From Pseudomonadota bacterium (GTDB lineage: Bacteria; Pseudomonadota; Alphaproteobacteria; Rhizobiales; Beijerinckiaceae), in assembly GCA_021781815.1 (NCBI GenBank), contig JAJXWB010000006.1, positions 108,034-172,033 of the forward strand: a stretch of 64,000 bases of DNA, given 5' to 3'. The notes under the pieces are model-generated. The model saw only the letters and a list, made by a program, of their open reading frames with translations, was not told the DNA's origin and searched no databases. This document shows, one piece after another, positions 62,417 to 64,000 of the stretch. The translations under genes and the position numbers were made by a program. The stretch's first letter is position 1; each line of letters opens with the position of its first letter.

Positions 62417-62560
62417 TCAGGCGAAAACAACCACTGCGCACGCGACGAGGAAGGCAGCAAAAATGCTGATCGAAACATGCAACTGGCGGCGCGCCGTCGT
62501 GAGTCGCGGGGCGCCGAACCCCTGAGCGACGCCGCGCAAATCGAGTGCCGTGGAATTCAT
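62417..62560 (-). CDS. Small single-helix membrane protein, 47 residues
   Basis: A short gene in the pal-cpoB gap. The product begins MNSTALDLRGVAQGFGAPRL, continues through a basic TTARRQLH, and ends with one hydrophobic helix (about residues 29-47, SIFAAFLVACAVVVFA). GGGAGCGG lies about seven bases before the ATG. The basic cluster before the helix predicts an N-in orientation. No family is recognised, but the ribosome site and clean membrane segment make a real gene likely. The same strand as pal and cpoB suggests that it belongs to that operon. Confidence 0.55.
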   Translation of the reverse strand: MNSTALDLRGVAQGFGAPRLTTARRQLHVSISIFAAFLVACAVVVFA

Positions 62561-62748
62561 CGAACCGCTCCCGTGGGTCGCGTCTGTGCGCCAATGGTGC
62601 GTAAAATTCGCCGCTCCGCCCAGTGTCTTTCGTCACGCCGCCCACGTGACGCGAGCCATGCCCGCCTCGCATTTGGGCTTCAGGATAGCCCAACCAGGCG
62701 GGACTTCCGAAAATGGCGCTTTCGTTGGCCCACCGACGAAAATCCCGC

Positions 62749-63258
62749 TCAGGACTGGCCGCCGCTCAGCACCGTCACCGCGCGCCGGTTCTGCGACCAG
62801 CAGGAAATGTCGTTGCAGACCGCGACCGGCCGTTCCTTGCCGTAGCTGATCGTCTTGATGCGCGAGGCCGAAATGCCACGGGCGACGAGATATTCCTTCG
62901 TCGCCTCGGCGCGGCGGGCGCCGAGCGCAAAATTGTATTCGCGCGTGCCGCGCTCGTCGGCGTGGCCCTCGATCGTGAAGGAATAGCGCGCATATTGCTG
63001 CAGCCACTTCGACTGCTTGTCGAGCGTGGCCTGCGCGGTCGGCGACAGGTCGGTCGAGTCCGAATCGAAGAACACCCGGTCGCCCACGTTGACGACGAAA
63101 TCCTGTGGGCTGCCGGGCGTCGCCGCGCCGTTGCGGCCGAAGCCGCCGCCAGCAAGACTCGCGTCGTCAGCGGCGTTCTTGGCGCAGGCGGTCGCGGACA
63201 GCGCCAGCGCGACGGCGGTGGCGAACTTGAGCGCGCGCGCGCCATTGAGAAAAAGCAT
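62749..63258 (-). CDS. pal: Peptidoglycan-associated lipoprotein Pal
   Basis: A 169-residue OmpA-like lipoprotein. The signal peptide ends in SATAC, so the mature protein starts at the lipidated cysteine (near residue 25). The OmpA-C domain has RVFFDSDSTDLSPTAQATLDKQSKWL, the peptidoglycan-binding FTIEGHADERGTREYNFALGARRA, and RIKTISYGKERP. Pal anchors the outer membrane to the wall with TolB and moves to the division site with TolA. RBS AGGAG is seven bases before the start at 63258. The longer frame to 63294 lacks a signal. Confidence 0.96.
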   Translation of the reverse strand: MLFLNGARALKFATAVALALSATACAKNAADDASLAGGGFGRNGAATPGSPQDFVVNVGDRVFFDSDSTDLSPTAQATLDKQSKWLQQYARYSFTIEGHADERGTREYNFALGARRAEATKEYLVARGISASRIKTISYGKERPVAVCNDISCWSQNRRAVTVLSGGQS

Positions 63259-63384
63259 TCCGGTACTCCTCGAACTCGCTTTCCGGAGCCGCAAGTCGTA
63301 ACGGCCGATTGTTAAGCGAAGGTTCCGTCAACCTAGATGACGGCTTTCCGCGACCTGTTGCATTTGAGCAAATGGCCGGCGTGG

Positions 63385-63513
63385 TTAACGCCGCGTTAAT
63401 GGCCAAAATGGGGCAGGCGTGGGCTTGGCGGGAGGCGCGCGTGGTCCGCGCCTCGGCGGGATGCGCTGGCGATTCTCGAGGATGAGCCCCTTGTAGCGCA
63501 AGGAGTTCGCCAT
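63385..63513 (-). CDS. Possible 42-residue basic protein
   Basis: A short frame beginning MANSLRYKGLILENRQRIPP, then strongly Arg/Pro-rich. No signal, helix or family. Its presumed leader holds two stable hairpins (63522-63568). It is included as a tentative small gene between pal and the 63613 gene. Confidence 0.28.
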   Translation of the reverse strand: MANSLRYKGLILENRQRIPPRRGPRAPPAKPTPAPFWPLTRR

Positions 63514-63521
63514 GTTCGAAA

Positions 63522-63568
63522 TGCAGTCGTTCGCGACTGCAGACTGAGGGAAGCGTATTGCTTCCCTC
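63522..63568. other. Two consecutive stable hairpins
   Basis: TGCAGTCG-TTCG-CGACTGCA (eight base pairs closed by a TTCG tetraloop, 63522-63541) is followed four bases later by GAGGGAAGC-GTATT-GCTTCCCTC (nine base pairs, 63546-63568). Neither has a T run. They may be a structured leader, an RNA-processing site or the end of the 63613 transcript. Confidence 0.6.
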
Positions 63569-63612
63569 GGTTCAGCAGCGGCCACCAGACCGGATCGCGC
63601 CGCCGCGCCTGA

Positions 63613-63831
63613 TCAATAGTCGCCGCTGCCGACGAGCGGATGGATGCCGTAGTTGGGGTCGCGCGAGCGACGCTGAACGCGCTGCTTCTGCGTCTTCGCC
63701 TGCTTCTGATGCTTGATGACGCGCACGACAGGGCCGAGTTCCGTCCGGACAAAATCGCCCCGCATCGCCGGCATGGCCGAGACGCCTGAATTCATTGCGC
63801 AAATAATGAGTGCTGCAAAAACATGACGCAT
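63613..63831 (-). CDS. Small exported basic protein, 72 residues
   Basis: A signal-peptide protein (MRHVFAALIICAMNSGVSA, cleavage near residue 19) with a short, strongly basic mature part (VIKHQKQAKTQKQRVQRRSRDPNYGIHPLVGSGDY). Nothing catalytic is visible. It lies on the same strand between tolB and pal, an unusual insertion in the tol-pal region. The start at 63831 is set by the signal peptide; the longer frame to 63915 has none. Function unknown. Confidence 0.55.
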   Translation of the reverse strand: MRHVFAALIICAMNSGVSAMPAMRGDFVRTELGPVVRVIKHQKQAKTQKQRVQRRSRDPNYGIHPLVGSGDY

Positions 63832-63936
63832 GCGTCGCCCCTGCCGATTCCCTGAACTTCGCCGCACGGGCACGCTAGCATGATTTTGCGGACGGAAATA
63901 CGAATCGAACGACACGCGCGCGACCGGGCTTTCGCT

Positions 63937-63999
63937 TCAGTTCAGCAACGGGCTCCACGCCGGATCGCTCGCGTACGACGGGGTCGGCACGACGAATTC
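63937..63999 (-). CDS. tolB: TolB, C-terminal end only
   Basis: The last 20 codons of a gene that enters from the right edge. They end in TPSYASDPAWSPLLN, the characteristic C-terminus of alphaproteobacterial TolB beta-propellers. TolB is the periplasmic partner of Pal in the Tol-Pal system. Order and strand (tolB, small gene, pal, cpoB) support the call. The rest of the gene is outside the window. Confidence 0.85.
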   Translation of the reverse strand, partial: EFVVPTPSYASDPAWSPLLN

Positions 64000-64000
64000 C

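Noticed and set aside
62673..62693. Seven-base-pair hairpin (TTGGGCT/AGCCCAA) downstream of pal
   Set aside because: There is no T run on either strand and the stem is short, so I do not list it as a terminator.
63285..63325. GTAACG followed by CGAA near pal, resembling the sigma-F promoter
   Set aside because: The spacing is 13 rather than 16 bases and the orientation leads away from pal.

Overview
The window is GC-rich (roughly two thirds G+C) chromosomal DNA from an alphaproteobacterium, most likely of the order Hyphomicrobiales (Rhizobiales). This rests on the GapR (DUF2312) gene, the DUF1285/MoxR/DUF58/DUF4159 block, Omp25/31-like barrels, an alphaproteobacterial-type SerC, the TolB-Pal-CpoB-TilS-FtsH-GlmM order, and CtrA-like TTAA-N7-TTAA boxes. 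The genus cannot be fixed from the sequence. I see no rRNA, tRNA, CRISPR array, insertion sequence or phage gene.

Layout. 1-4.4 kb: a collagen-like protein cut by the window edge, an SDR protein, a DsbA-like isomerase and a family I CoA-transferase. 4.4-18.8 kb: an exopolysaccharide locus with priming transferase, two co-polymerases with degenerate kinase domains, flippase, polymerase, three glycosyltransferases, a GH5 glucanase and a tandem alpha/beta hydrolase; its genes alternate strand almost one by one. 18.9-27.7 kb: housekeeping and envelope genes (AEC transporter, RNase T2, RlmJ, porin-like barrel, pteridine-reductase-like SDR, L,D-transpeptidase, CCA-adding enzyme, Nudix). 27.8-29.4 kb: a nickel/cobalt sensor and exporter pair (dmeR-dmeF). 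29.4-37 kb: the DUF1285-MoxR-DUF58-DUF4159-VWA block. 37-40.9 kb: a bufferin (copper-buffering peptide) operon facing an ECF sigma factor/anti-sigma pair. 40.9-54 kb: pyruvate kinase, glycerate 2-kinase, YfdX, GapR, OpgD-like glucan enzyme, amine oxidase, serA and serC. 53.5-55.6 kb: two barrel proteins sharing a CtrA-like box. 55.8-64 kb: glmM, arsC, ftsH, tilS, cpoB, pal and the last 20 codons of tolB.

How parts work together. The most striking locus is 36961-40865. A DUF2282 peptide with four cysteines, a DUF692 multinuclear-iron oxidase, its DUF2063 partner and a DoxX membrane protein lie on the minus strand. Divergently, an ECF sigma factor and a six-helix NrsF-type anti-sigma factor lie on the plus strand. 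Both transcription units carry the same GTAACA-N16-CGAA element in the shared intergenic region, which strongly suggests that the sigma factor drives both itself and the peptide operon. Together with dmeRF and arsC this gives three metal or metalloid response loci in about 30 kb. The exopolysaccharide genes can be assembled into a Wzx/Wzy-type pathway: priming on undecaprenyl phosphate, sugar addition, flipping, polymerisation, length control and trimming.

Coordinates of start codons are my choices from ribosome-binding sites and family lengths; where a choice is uncertain the entry says so. No database search was run, so family names rest on recognised motifs.
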